In this document: piece after piece, positions 38,294-46,727 of the stretch | Numbering within the stretch: position 1 is the stretch's first letter | Layout: each line of letters opens with the position of its first letter | Assembly: GCA_944326475.1 (NCBI GenBank) | Contig: CALVEC010000013.1 | Span: 1-64,000 of the forward strand | Direction: 5' to 3' | DNA length: 64,000 nucleotides | Origin: Candidatus Gastranaerophilales bacterium | Lineage (GTDB): Bacteria; Cyanobacteriota; Vampirovibrionia; Gastranaerophilales; Gastranaerophilaceae | Position numbers and translations under genes: made by a program | The notes under the pieces: generated by a model | Seen by the model: the letters and a program-made list of their open reading frames with translations, nothing else | What the model was told of the DNA's origin: nothing | Database searches by the model: none

Positions 38294-38455
38294 TTATACA
38301 AGACCGAGCATTTTCTTATACCAGCTAAAGGTTTCCAGCTCAAGACCGTTAAATGTCGTTTTTAAGCACTGGCGTTTCAAATACTTTTCAAATTCATCAT
38401 TGAATTTTGATTTGAACTCTTTTTTTTGTGTAGCCTGAGTAGTGAGAATAGCCAT
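38294..38455 (-). CDS. 53-residue conserved-looking small protein with perfect Shine-Dalgarno
   Basis: The frame starts MAILTTQATQKKEFKSKFND and continues with EFEKYLKRQCLKTTFNG, ending SWYKKMLGLV. It is preceded by AAAGGAGGTCTT, the strongest ribosome site in the window, and by an extended -10 (TGC-TATAAT, 38506-38511). A longer reading from 38494 is less likely because it would bypass this site. The sequence is basic, probably helical and soluble, with no known family. Confidence 0.7.
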   Translation of the reverse strand: MAILTTQATQKKEFKSKFNDEFEKYLKRQCLKTTFNGLELETFSWYKKMLGLV

Positions 38456-38780
38456 AAGACCTCCTTTGTTAGAAAAATGAATGAAACCGAACACACATTT
38501 TCTGCATTATAGCATAAATTTAATGTTATTTCCAGTTATTTAACAATAATAAATGGTATTTTTTGCTAGGTTTGTAATATTTCTTTAGTAAATAATAATT
38601 AAGGATTATTGTTTTTATAACAATGTATTTATAAAGGCTATTAAATTAGTTAAGTTCAATTTATCAAAGTTAATTTATGTTAAGCCTACACCGCTGAATT
38701 TAGGAAATTGCGCAAAAAATATTTTTTCATCTGTTACTACTCACATAACAAAACTTTTGTGAAGTTAGAAAGGAATATTT
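38456..38780. other. AT-rich 325-bp intergenic region
   Basis: It holds the leader and extended -10 of the 53-residue gene on the minus strand (TATAAT at 38506-38511) and the leader of the plus-strand unknown gene (AGAAAGGA before 38781). Two short inverted repeats are visible, AATAAT..ATTATT near 38592-38610 and TTGTT..AACAA near 38609-38623, and GTTAA occurs three times at 38650-38690. I see no RNA gene or further coding frame. Confidence 0.5.
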
Positions 38781-39353
38781 ATGTTCGTTAACAGCAATCC
38801 CCAGCCATCAACCTCGAAGCCGGCTTCTTTTGGTATGTCACTCAGAATAAAATCAGAAGCAAGAGAATATCTTGAAAAGTGTACAATGAGCACACTCGAA
38901 AAAATAAAAAAAGCCGGAGAAGAATTAAAAGATACAAAATTTTGGGATATGGAAATTCTTAAAGACGGGAAAATAAGATTAGACACCGACGATGCACGTT
39001 CTTATACAGCACCGTTTAACCCCAGAGAGCCTCATGATGAATTTTTAACAGTGGATACTGTCTGGCTGGGTTCTGATTTGGGTAAATTGACCAAGGGTAG
39101 TCAATGTCAGGCTGTTATTAAATTTGCAAATAAAGAACAGGCGCTTGATGCATACAAAAAGTTAAAAGGCTTGGACTCAAGTATCGAGCAAGGTTCTGAA
39201 CTTACTAAAATGCTTGATGCATATGAGATTGAAAAAGCTGAAAAAGCAGCTAAAGAAGCAACCATGAAAATGGAAATCAAAAATGCAGTGGTTGATTTAT
39301 TGGAAAAATTCGGAGATGATACAAGAAGAAACAAATACAAAGATAAACTTTAA
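38781..39353 (+). CDS. Unknown protein with Asn/Pro-rich leader
   Basis: A 190-residue protein of no recognised family. The N-terminus MFVNSNPQPSTSKPASFGM is polar, Pro/Ser-rich and ends in an S-F-G-M motif. The body is mixed alpha/beta (EYLEKCTMSTLEKIKKAG, FWDMEILKDGKIRLDTDD, QCQAVIKFANKEQALDAY). A Lys/Ala/Glu-rich helix near 140-170 precedes a basic end. AAGGA is before the ATG and a terminator follows. The leader resembles those of the proteins at 40191 and 59698. Confidence 0.75.
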   Translation: MFVNSNPQPSTSKPASFGMSLRIKSEAREYLEKCTMSTLEKIKKAGEELKDTKFWDMEILKDGKIRLDTDDARSYTAPFNPREPHDEFLTVDTVWLGSDLGKLTKGSQCQAVIKFANKEQALDAYKKLKGLDSSIEQGSELTKMLDAYEIEKAEKAAKEATMKMEIKNAVVDLLEKFGDDTRRNKYKDKL

Positions 39354-39368
39354 TTTAGCAGGCAGAAT

Positions 39369-39396
39369 AAAAAGCCCCTTGATTTAAGGGGCTTTT
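39369..39396 (+). terminator. Rho-independent terminator
   Basis: AAAAGCCCCTT/AAGGGGCTTTT stem with a 5-nt loop after the unknown gene. It may also end the convergent flavin reductase gene. Confidence 0.85.
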
Positions 39397-39402
39397 AAGT
39401 TT

Positions 39403-40044
39403 CTAGATATTTTTTCCGAGTTCGTAGGCTTGTTTCGGATATTCAGTATTGTTTACAGCACCCTCTGCCCAAACGCCGGATGCAATAATTTTTCCGGAAT
39501 CAGACCATCCGAGATACTCAATCATCGCTTCATAATGGCTGATTATCGGCTGGGCTGTTTTAGCTGCGTTGTCAGCATATGTCATAATCAAAACGGATTT
39601 TTTGGGTTTATGAATTTGTTCGTTAATCGCATAAAACCTGTCAATCACTGCTTTTATTTGTGCAGAAATTCCAAAATAATACATAGGAGCAGCAAATACA
39701 ACAGCGTCAGCATCAACAATATTCGATTTAACAAATTCAAAATCATCTTTGAACACGCATTCCCCGTTCATACCGCATTTGTTACATGCAATACACGGAT
39801 GAACATTTTTGAATGCGGAATCAAATCTGACGATACTGTGTCCGGCTTCTTGTGCGCCTTTAATAAAATTATCCGCCAAAGTATTTGAGTTTCCGTTTTT
39901 TCTCGGACTTCCCGTGATAACCAGTATTTTCATCTTTTTGCCTCCGTCTGATTCTTCATCATTTGCACAACCCGATGCAGCTCCTGCAATAATCGCTCCT
40001 GCAGCGGTGATAATTGCGTTTTTTATAAATTTTCGTCTGTTCAT
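39403..40044 (-). CDS. Tat-exported lipoprotein flavin reductase (iron-sulfur flavoprotein type)
   Basis: A flavodoxin-fold NADPH-dependent FMN reductase with an export signal. The N-terminus has a twin-Arg motif (MNRRKFIKNA), a weakly hydrophobic core and a lipobox ending AASGC (Cys26). The flavodoxin domain starts MKILVITGSPRKNGNSNTL, has CIACNKCGMNGECVF (four Cys, as in iron-sulfur flavoprotein relatives) and AAPMYYFGISAQIKAVIDR. Exporting a folded flavoprotein through Tat and anchoring it as a lipoprotein would place it in the periplasm. GAGG precedes the ATG, and the promoter has MerR-type geometry. Confidence 0.85.
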   Translation of the reverse strand: MNRRKFIKNAIITAAGAIIAGAASGCANDEESDGGKKMKILVITGSPRKNGNSNTLADNFIKGAQEAGHSIVRFDSAFKNVHPCIACNKCGMNGECVFKDDFEFVKSNIVDADAVVFAAPMYYFGISAQIKAVIDRFYAINEQIHKPKKSVLIMTYADNAAKTAQPIISHYEAMIEYLGWSDSGKIIASGVWAEGAVNNTEYPKQAYELGKNI

Positions 40045-40062
40045 TTTTGTTGCCTCTTTATT

Positions 40063-40093
40063 ATCCTAACGCATTAGAGTTACTCTAAGTCAA
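40063..40093 (-). promoter_or_regulatory. MerR-family type promoter with palindromic operator
   Basis: On the minus strand TTGACT (40088-40093) and TAGGAT (40063-40068) are separated by 19 bp, the long spacer typical of MerR-regulated promoters. The spacer contains the perfect palindrome TTAGAGTTACTCTAA (40074-40088). It drives the flavin reductase lipoprotein gene. No MerR regulator is encoded nearby. Confidence 0.75.
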
Positions 40094-40190
40094 GACCTTA
40101 TTTAAAAAGTATTGACTGATAGCTGCTCTAATGATTTAAGATAAATTATCCAATTTCGCAATTTTTTTTCTGTTCCGGTTTTATGTGTGT

Positions 40191-42557
40191 ATGAAAATAC
40201 AAAATTCAGATATGTATTATAATAAATATTCCCCTTCATTTACGTCCAGCGGTGTAAAAAATTTGTCGCATTATGGCGGAAGCTATGAACAGTGGAAAGC
40301 TGCCGATGATGACAAATTTATAAGAACTGATATTAAACCTGTTTACACGGAATTTGACGATTTAGTAAAAAAAGCGGTATTTGAAAATTTACCTGTTTCA
40401 AAACAAAAAATACTCAATGACTTTTTGGAACTTCCGGGATATTTCCCTGATTCATTGATGTACTTAGACAAGAAAAAAAACGGTGAACTTAAATATTTGC
40501 TGAATTTAGCCGGAAGCAGCGATATGCTGGGACGTTTGAGGATACCGGCGGATACTATCGGAATTTATGCAAATATTCCGATTGAAGAACTGGAAAAAAT
40601 TGAGTCGGTTCTTTTGTCCAAAAATGATATGGGACTTTGGAATTATGAATCGGATAGAGTTAATGATTTGTTAAAACTTGACGATAAGCAATTGTGGTTT
40701 TTAAAAAAGATGGCGGAATGTCATGTTGAAGCCAGCAATATTCTTGATATTCTGCAAAATAGAAATCTGGATTGGGGAAAAACCCTTGAAAAAGCTGAAA
40801 GTTTGAATAAACTATACGGAGATGATTTGAGAGAGATATCTTTTTACAGCAATCTAAACGGTGATAATTTTATAAGCGCAGATATTCAGCAACCTCATAG
40901 ATCTGACAAACCTGACTGGCTGAACTTTAAACGGGTTTATTCCAATATTGATGAAAATGTAAATCCGGTTACGCTTAAAAATTCTAAAGCTGACATCGAT
41001 ATTTACATTGATGAAATCTATAAAAAAATCCAAAAGCAACTTTGTGTATTTGATGAAAAAAAACTCAATGAAGTTATTAATAATCTTAAAAAAGACTTGC
41101 AAAATGTCTCCGAACAAGAAATTTTGTCTGTAATGCAGAGATTAACACAATTCGCAAATTATTCTTCACTAACCCCCCTGTCAGAACAGCTTAAACAGCA
41201 CAATATTACTTCTGTAATCGACGAGGGTGAGCCTAATATTTATTTCAGATATTTTAATCACGTTAAAGGAATATTGCCTCTCGATATGACAGAGAACGGA
41301 AAATTTGCTTATTTTGTCACTAAAGATAGTTTAAACAATCCTATTGAGCTTGAAAATATAAAGAAGTATATAAATGACGATAATGTAATATTTTTTAATC
41401 CCGACGGGTGGTCTGACGGTATAAATATATTCAGGGATGATGAAAAACTGGAACAGCTTTGTAAAAAAATATTAGTTTCCGCAAAAAAAATAAATGAAAA
41501 AAATCCTGATATGACTTTTGATGAAGCTGTCAGTCAAAGTCTGAATGATTCTGTTTCAAACAAAATGAAAAAACTCGGTGCGGACATCATTACTTTGAGA
41601 CTAAAAAATCCTGCGACAAAAACACAGATATTGGAACAAATGAAACCGCCTATGCCGTCAAAAGGCTTGATAAAATCAACTATCGAATCAGTGGCTGATT
41701 ATTACACGACAAAAGAAAAAACTTTCACGGATTTGTGTGCAAGAATAGCAAAATACTACGACGAAAATATAAATGCATTTTCTAAACAAAGCATTGTGGA
41801 GGGTTTGAAATGTATGCACAGCAAAATATACAACTACCTTCAGACTCACAATCTTTCAAAAGACAATGTCTATTTCGTTTTGCCTGAAATATTCGGAACA
41901 CATAAATCATATGAAGTTATAACAAAAATGTACACTGATTTATTTAACATACCGGAAGAAAAAATTATAAGAGATTTCAATACTGCAGATGTCGAAGACT
42001 ATCCGGAGGGCACAACGTTTGTTGTACTTGATGATGTTGTAGCCAGCGGAGAGTCTATGCTCATGACGGGGGAATATTTGTTTAACGCTATGGACATTCC
42101 TGAAAACAGACATATTCTGTTTGCACCTTTAACTGCCTCAAATACAGGTATTAAATACATAAAAAACATTATACAAGCAAACGGCAGAGCAGAATTTGAC
42201 GATATTTTATTTGTAAATTCAAAAGATTACAAAGATACGAAAAAATTGTTTATTGATTCTGATAAAGATAACAAATTTGCAGCCGAAGCTTTTGGGGAAG
42301 AAGGGTACGGAAAATCCGGAATGTGCACGGTTTTTCCTTATATGGATCCCGATAATAATTCATCACTCGCCGGATATTTGACAAAATTTTTTGTTCCCGA
42401 TTCAGAATGTCTTAAAAGCAAAACGGATTTAATTCCCGTTATAGAAGAAAAAACGTACTATTATGATATTTTTGGTTCTGACAAAAATCATGTAGAAGGC
42501 ATTGAGAAGAAAAAGGACAATTTTTTGAGTTCTTTTCTCTCGTACTTTAAAAAATAG
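40191..42557 (+). CDS. Large unknown protein with C-terminal phosphoribosyltransferase domain
   Basis: A protein of 788 residues. The N-terminus MKIQNSDMYYNKYSPSFTSS is polar and ends in P-S-F-T-S; no Sec signal or membrane helix follows. The first 500 residues are mostly helical with no recognised family. The last 200 contain a type I PRTase core: strand VYFVLPEIFG, then the PRPP loop FVVLDDVVASGESM near residue 610. They end with a VFPYMDPDNNSSLAGY segment and a divergent basic tail. The ATG at 40191 is preferred to the GTG at 40185; neither has a clear ribosome site. Whether the PRTase is catalytic is unknown. Neighbours give no pathway hint. Confidence 0.8.
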   Translation: MKIQNSDMYYNKYSPSFTSSGVKNLSHYGGSYEQWKAADDDKFIRTDIKPVYTEFDDLVKKAVFENLPVSKQKILNDFLELPGYFPDSLMYLDKKKNGELKYLLNLAGSSDMLGRLRIPADTIGIYANIPIEELEKIESVLLSKNDMGLWNYESDRVNDLLKLDDKQLWFLKKMAECHVEASNILDILQNRNLDWGKTLEKAESLNKLYGDDLREISFYSNLNGDNFISADIQQPHRSDKPDWLNFKRVYSNIDENVNPVTLKNSKADIDIYIDEIYKKIQKQLCVFDEKKLNEVINNLKKDLQNVSEQEILSVMQRLTQFANYSSLTPLSEQLKQHNITSVIDEGEPNIYFRYFNHVKGILPLDMTENGKFAYFVTKDSLNNPIELENIKKYINDDNVIFFNPDGWSDGINIFRDDEKLEQLCKKILVSAKKINEKNPDMTFDEAVSQSLNDSVSNKMKKLGADIITLRLKNPATKTQILEQMKPPMPSKGLIKSTIESVADYYTTKEKTFTDLCARIAKYYDENINAFSKQSIVEGLKCMHSKIYNYLQTHNLSKDNVYFVLPEIFGTHKSYEVITKMYTDLFNIPEEKIIRDFNTADVEDYPEGTTFVVLDDVVASGESMLMTGEYLFNAMDIPENRHILFAPLTASNTGIKYIKNIIQANGRAEFDDILFVNSKDYKDTKKLFIDSDKDNKFAAEAFGEEGYGKSGMCTVFPYMDPDNNSSLAGYLTKFFVPDSECLKSKTDLIPVIEEKTYYYDIFGSDKNHVEGIEKKKDNFLSSFLSYFKK

Positions 42558-42652
42558 CCGTTCTAAGCAGTCATTTTGTGGTATTATATATTGTTCAAAG
42601 TTAGTATCATATATATTGGACTTTAATTTATAGGAGATATAGGAAAAAGTTT

Positions 42653-44185
42653 ATGACGATGTTTTGTTTTCAGTGCGAACAAACTGCACATGGCAAAGGC
42701 TGTACCGCTGTCGGTGTATGCGGAAAAAAACCTGATACGGCAAACCTGCAGGATGATTTGACAAATTCTTTGATTGAATTGGTTAATTGCTGTGAGCAAA
42801 ATGAAGAAAATACAGAATTAATTATTGACGGCTTATTCACCACCGTGACTAACGTTAATTTTGATAATGAATCAATTTCAAAATTAATAACCAGGGTGAA
42901 AAACCAATGCAGTTGTGATAATAGTTTTGATATAAACTCAATTTGGAGTGCAAATGAAGACATAAGAAGCCTAAAATCACTTATACTGTTCGGAGTTAAA
43001 GGAATTGCCGCTTACGCACACCACGCAAGGATTTTGGGCTATAAAGACAAAACAGTTGACGATTTCTTTTACGAAGCTTTGAAATCGTTATCCCAAAATT
43101 TAGGAACAGAGGAACTTCTCAGTCTTATATTAAAAACAGGTGAGATAAATTTTAAATGTATGGAACTGTTAGACAAGGCGAATACTGAGACTTACGGACA
43201 TCCTGTTCCGGCTAAAGTATCAACAAACATTGAACCTGGACCGTTTATTGTTGTAACGGGACATGATTTGCGCGACCTCGCACTTCTTCTTGAACAGACA
43301 AAAGATAAAGGTATAAATATTTATACCCATGGAGAAATGCTGCCCTGCCACGCATATCCGGAACTTAAGAAATACCCCCATTTAAAAGGAAATTTTGGAA
43401 CTGCCTGGCAAAATCAGCAAAAAGAGTTTGACAATATACCTGCACCGATTTTGTTCACGACTAATTGTATAATGCCTATTAAAGACAGCTATGCGGACAG
43501 GGTTTTCACCACATCGGTCGTGCAATATCCGGGTATGGTGCATATTGATGAAAACAAAGACTTTTCACCGGTTATTGAAAAAGCTCTTGAGCTTGGAGGA
43601 TACAGCGAAGAACAAAAAATGACAGGTATTAACGGCGGCGATGCCCTGACTGTAGGTTTTGGGCACAATACTGTTTTGTCTGTGGCAGATAAAGTTATAG
43701 AAGCGGTAAAATCCGGTGATTTAAAGCATATTTTCCTCGTCGGGGGGTGTGACGGTGCAAAACCCGGAAGAAATTACTATACGGATTTTGTGAAGCAAAC
43801 ACCAGCCAATACACTCGTTTTAACCCTTGCCTGCGGAAAATTCAGATTTAATGATTTAAACTTAGGAGAAATAAACGGAATACCAAGGCTTCTTGATATG
43901 GGACAGTGTAATGATGCATATTCCGCAATAAAAGTTGCGGTTGAATTGTCAAAAGCATTTGATTGTACAGTGAATGAGCTTCCGCTTTCGCTTATTTTGT
44001 CATGGTATGAACAGAAAGCCGTTTGTATTTTACTTACGCTTTTATATTTGGGTATAGAAAATATTAGACTCGGACCGACATTGCCGGCTTTTGTATCTCC
44101 GAACGTTTTAAATATTCTGGTTGAAAAATTCAAAATTAAGCCCATAACTACACCTGAACAGGATTTAGCGGAAATTCTCGGATAA
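42653..44185 (+). CDS. hcp: Hybrid cluster protein (hydroxylamine reductase)
   Basis: An Fe-S/Fe-S-O cluster enzyme that handles hydroxylamine or nitric oxide stress in anaerobes. The N-terminal cubane motif is FCFQCEQTAHGKGCTAVGVC, a compact Cys spacing. Downstream are the hybrid-cluster ligands in VTGHDLRDLALLLEQT (His), HGEMLPCHAYPEL (Cys), FTTNCIMPIK (Cys) and LVGGCDGAKPGRNYYTDF (Cys), with NGGDALTVGFGHNTVLS (Glu/His region). At 510 residues it fits the shorter class lacking one helical insertion. GGAAAAAG stands before the ATG at 42653; an ATG two codons later is possible. No adjacent reductase (hcr) is seen. Confidence 0.93.
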   Translation: MTMFCFQCEQTAHGKGCTAVGVCGKKPDTANLQDDLTNSLIELVNCCEQNEENTELIIDGLFTTVTNVNFDNESISKLITRVKNQCSCDNSFDINSIWSANEDIRSLKSLILFGVKGIAAYAHHARILGYKDKTVDDFFYEALKSLSQNLGTEELLSLILKTGEINFKCMELLDKANTETYGHPVPAKVSTNIEPGPFIVVTGHDLRDLALLLEQTKDKGINIYTHGEMLPCHAYPELKKYPHLKGNFGTAWQNQQKEFDNIPAPILFTTNCIMPIKDSYADRVFTTSVVQYPGMVHIDENKDFSPVIEKALELGGYSEEQKMTGINGGDALTVGFGHNTVLSVADKVIEAVKSGDLKHIFLVGGCDGAKPGRNYYTDFVKQTPANTLVLTLACGKFRFNDLNLGEINGIPRLLDMGQCNDAYSAIKVAVELSKAFDCTVNELPLSLILSWYEQKAVCILLTLLYLGIENIRLGPTLPAFVSPNVLNILVEKFKIKPITTPEQDLAEILG

Positions 44186-44201
44186 TAAATGAGCATGTAC
44201 A

Positions 44202-44230
44202 AAAAGACCTTCTTAAAAGAAGGTCTTCTT
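44202..44230 (-). terminator. Rho-independent terminator, mainly for efp-accB
   Basis: AAGACCTTC/GAAGGTCTT stem. On the minus strand it ends in TTTTT, and on the plus strand in a weaker T-rich run after hcp. Confidence 0.75.
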
Positions 44231-44252
44231 GTCTTTAATATAATATTTTAAG

Positions 44253-44699
44253 TTATTCCACATACATCAAAGTTTGTCCGTATTCGACGGCTTGCCCGTC
44301 TTCCACACAAATTTTAGTAACTTTGCCGGACACTTCAGCTTCAATTTCATTCATTAATTTCATTGCCTCGATGATGCAGACAACCTGTCCTGCAGAAACG
44401 GTTGAACCTACATTCACGAACGGTTTTGCACCCGGAGACGGTGCAGAATAGTAAGTTCCTACCATCGGAGAAGTAATAGGCGTACCCTTGGGAGCTTCTT
44501 CTTTTTCTTCCGCCTTTTGTTCGGGCTGTGATTGTGCCACGGGAGCCTGAGCAACAACCGGAGCTGCCGCTACTTGAACCTGCGTTTTTTCTCTTTTTAT
44601 AACAATTGCCTTTTCTGAATCTTCCAGGGTAATTTCTGTCAAATCGTTGTCAGCAACAATTTTAGCCAACTGTTCTATGTAATCTGTTTCAAATTTCAT
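44253..44699 (-). CDS. accB: Biotin carboxyl carrier protein of acetyl-CoA carboxylase
   Basis: Carries biotin between the carboxylase and carboxyltransferase halves in the first step of fatty acid synthesis. The 148 residues have an N-terminal helical part, an Ala/Pro/Gln linker ([20 protein letters not shown]) and the biotinyl domain with the target Lys in [13 protein letters not shown]. It follows efp by 25 bp on the same strand, an order common in cyanobacteria. A biotin transporter gene lies about 2 kb away. Confidence 0.96.
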   Translation of the reverse strand: MKFETDYIEQLAKIVADNDLTEITLEDSEKAIVIKREKTQVQVAAAPVVAQAPVAQSQPEQKAEEKEEAPKGTPITSPMVGTYYSAPSPGAKPFVNVGSTVSAGQVVCIIEAMKLMNEIEAEVSGKVTKICVEDGQAVEYGQTLMYVE

Positions 44700-44724
44700 A
44701 ATAGTACCTTCTATCTGTCAAGAA

Positions 44725-45282
44725 CTAGACTCTGTCTAAGTATTCGTTAGTTCTTGTATCAACTCTTATTTTGTCACCGTTAGAGATAAAGAACGGAACA
44801 TTCACAACAGCACCTGTTTCAAGTTTTGCCGGTTTTGTACCGCCCTGAGCCGTGTTGCCTTTTTCTGCCGGAGGTGTATCAACAACTTCAAGTTCAACGT
44901 GGTTAGGAATATCAAGTCCGATAATTTTGCCCTGATACATAAGAATGGACACGTTCATATTTTCTTTGAGATACTTAACACCATCGCCGATTTGTGCTTC
45001 TGTAACAGACATCTGTTCATAGTTTTCAGTGTCCATCATAACAAAATCTGAGCCTTCTTTGTAAAGATATTGCATATCACGTTTGTCCAAAGTTGCTTTA
45101 GCAACTTTTTCACCGGCTCTGAAAGTTTTTTCTACAACGTTTCCTGTTTCAACGTTTTTAAGTTTTGTACGGACGAAAGCAGCACCTTTGCCCGGTTTTA
45201 CGTGCAAAAATTCAACAACAGACCAGAGTCCGTTATCGAGTTCTATTGTCAAACCTGTTCTTAAATCGTTTACTGATATCAT
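44725..45282 (-). CDS. efp: Elongation factor P
   Basis: Relieves ribosome stalling at proline runs. The 185 residues have three OB-like beta-barrel domains. The loop [18 protein letters not shown] carries Lys32, the usual site of modification. The C-terminus is [26 protein letters not shown] is 7 nt upstream of the ATG, and a -10 with TG extension (TGTTAAAAT) lies near 45313. It is the first gene of the efp-accB pair. No modification enzyme (EpmA, EarP) is present in this window. Confidence 0.97.
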   Translation of the reverse strand: MISVNDLRTGLTIELDNGLWSVVEFLHVKPGKGAAFVRTKLKNVETGNVVEKTFRAGEKVAKATLDKRDMQYLYKEGSDFVMMDTENYEQMSVTEAQIGDGVKYLKENMNVSILMYQGKIIGLDIPNHVELEVVDTPPAEKGNTAQGGTKPAKLETGAVVNVPFFISNGDKIRVDTRTNEYLDRV

Positions 45283-45415
45283 TCATTATTCCTTTATTTA
45301 ACTGTTTTTAGAATTTTAACATAAAAATGAAAACTTGAAAATTAGAAAAAATTTTTATTTAACATTTATTATATATGCTAAAATTTATAGAGGAAGCTTT
45401 AAAGAGGATTTAAAA

Positions 45416-46162
45416 ATGAAAATAGCTGTTATATCGGACATTCACGGAAATATACAGGCGCTTGAAGCTGTACTTGAAAGTATTAAGCAAGAAAATTGCG
45501 AAAAGATTTTTTGTCTGGGAGATTTGGCAATGGCCGGTCCGGAACCGTCAAAAATGATAGACAAAATAAGAAATCTTATGCAAGAAACGGATTTTACGCT
45601 TATTCAGGGAAATACTGATGAGATGATTGCAAATTGCGACAATCAGATGCTCCACGTACTCAGAGAAAATAATCCGGTTATGGCAAACGCTCTGGAAGCT
45701 GATGTACTTGAAGTTTCAGAGGAACAAAAAAACTTTTTGCGAAATTTGCCAAAAACAAAAGAGATTACAGTAGACGGTGTTAAAATTCTTCTTGTGCACG
45801 GGTCTCCCCGTAAAAACAATGAAAATATTTTTCCTGATTTAAAAATTGAAGAAGTAGAGGAAATGATAAAGGACACGGACGCAAATATTATATTTTGCGG
45901 TCATACACATGTTCCCTGCGGTTATCAGACAAATACAAACCAGACTGTCGTAAACACAGGCAGCGTAGGCAGACCTTTTTCCGAAGAACCAAAGTCTTGT
46001 TACGCGGTTATGGAGGTTGATAAAGGCACCTTTACCGTAAAACATAATCTTGTGGACTATGATGTAAAGACAGCGTCGGATATTCTTGCCAAAAGGGGAT
46101 TTGAGGGTTGTGAAAAGCTTGCTGCAATGCTTTTGCATGCAACCTCCCGTTATCCTCAATAA
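45416..46162 (+). CDS. Metallophosphoesterase (YfcE/MJ0936 type)
   Basis: A 248-residue phosphodiesterase-fold protein with all metal-binding motifs: ISDIHGNIQALEAVL, CLGDLAMAGP, LIQGNTDEMI, LLVHGSPRKN and FCGHTHVPCG. ATG 45416 is chosen because GAGGA precedes it and the family starts at MKIAVISDIHG. Substrate unknown; relatives cleave cyclic nucleotides or phosphodiesters. rimI starts 37 bp downstream on the same strand. Confidence 0.9.
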   Translation: MKIAVISDIHGNIQALEAVLESIKQENCEKIFCLGDLAMAGPEPSKMIDKIRNLMQETDFTLIQGNTDEMIANCDNQMLHVLRENNPVMANALEADVLEVSEEQKNFLRNLPKTKEITVDGVKILLVHGSPRKNNENIFPDLKIEEVEEMIKDTDANIIFCGHTHVPCGYQTNTNQTVVNTGSVGRPFSEEPKSCYAVMEVDKGTFTVKHNLVDYDVKTASDILAKRGFEGCEKLAAMLLHATSRYPQ

Positions 46163-46199
46163 AATTGAGTTTTAAACAAGTCTTTGATAAGATTTATAA

Positions 46200-46727
46200 A
46201 TGAACAAAATAATTATCAAAAATATGCAAAAGGAGGATGTTTCAGAAGTTGTAAAACTTGAGGAATTGTCCTACGGAAAGCATCATTGGTCAAAAGAATC
46301 TTTTTACAACGAGCTTGCGAACGAACTTTCGTATTATTACTGTGCCTTTGATGAATCCGGCAAACTTATCGGATATTGCGGCTGCTGGCATATTTTTGAA
46401 GAAGCTCATATTACAACTCTTTCGGTACGTCCGGAGTGCAGAAGAAAAAAGGTTGCGCAGGCATTATTAATAAAAATGTTTGAAGATTGTTACAAAGAAA
46501 AAATAAAATACATAACCCTCGAAGTGCGTGAAAGCAATGTCCCCGCAATATCTCTGTATGAAAAAAACGGGTTTATTTCTATCGGCGAAAGAAAAGGATA
46601 CTATCAGGACAATAATGAAAACGCCCTGATAATGTTCACGGAAAATATATGGTATCAGAAGTTCAGCTTGTTATATAATCAAAATAAAGAAGAACTAGCT
46701 CAAAAAACAGAGGTTATATATGGATAA
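46200..46727 (+). CDS. rimI: GNAT acetyltransferase, RimI-like
   Basis: A GNAT-fold N-acetyltransferase of 175 residues, closest in pattern to RimI, which acetylates the N-terminal Ala of ribosomal protein S18. Visible are YCGCWHIFEEAHITTLSV, the acetyl-CoA loop RPECRRKKVAQALL, LEVRESNVPAISLYEKNGF, and the ending ERKGYYQDNNENALIM. The tail after about 150 is longer than in E. coli RimI. It overlaps bioY by 8 bp. Confidence 0.85.
   Translation: MNKIIIKNMQKEDVSEVVKLEELSYGKHHWSKESFYNELANELSYYYCAFDESGKLIGYCGCWHIFEEAHITTLSVRPECRRKKVAQALLIKMFEDCYKEKIKYITLEVRESNVPAISLYEKNGFISIGERKGYYQDNNENALIMFTENIWYQKFSLLYNQNKEELAQKTEVIYG

Noticed and set aside
38592-38623. CRISPR or tandem repeat array in the AT-rich gap
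   Set aside because: Only two short inverted repeats and no regular spacing; no cas gene in the window.
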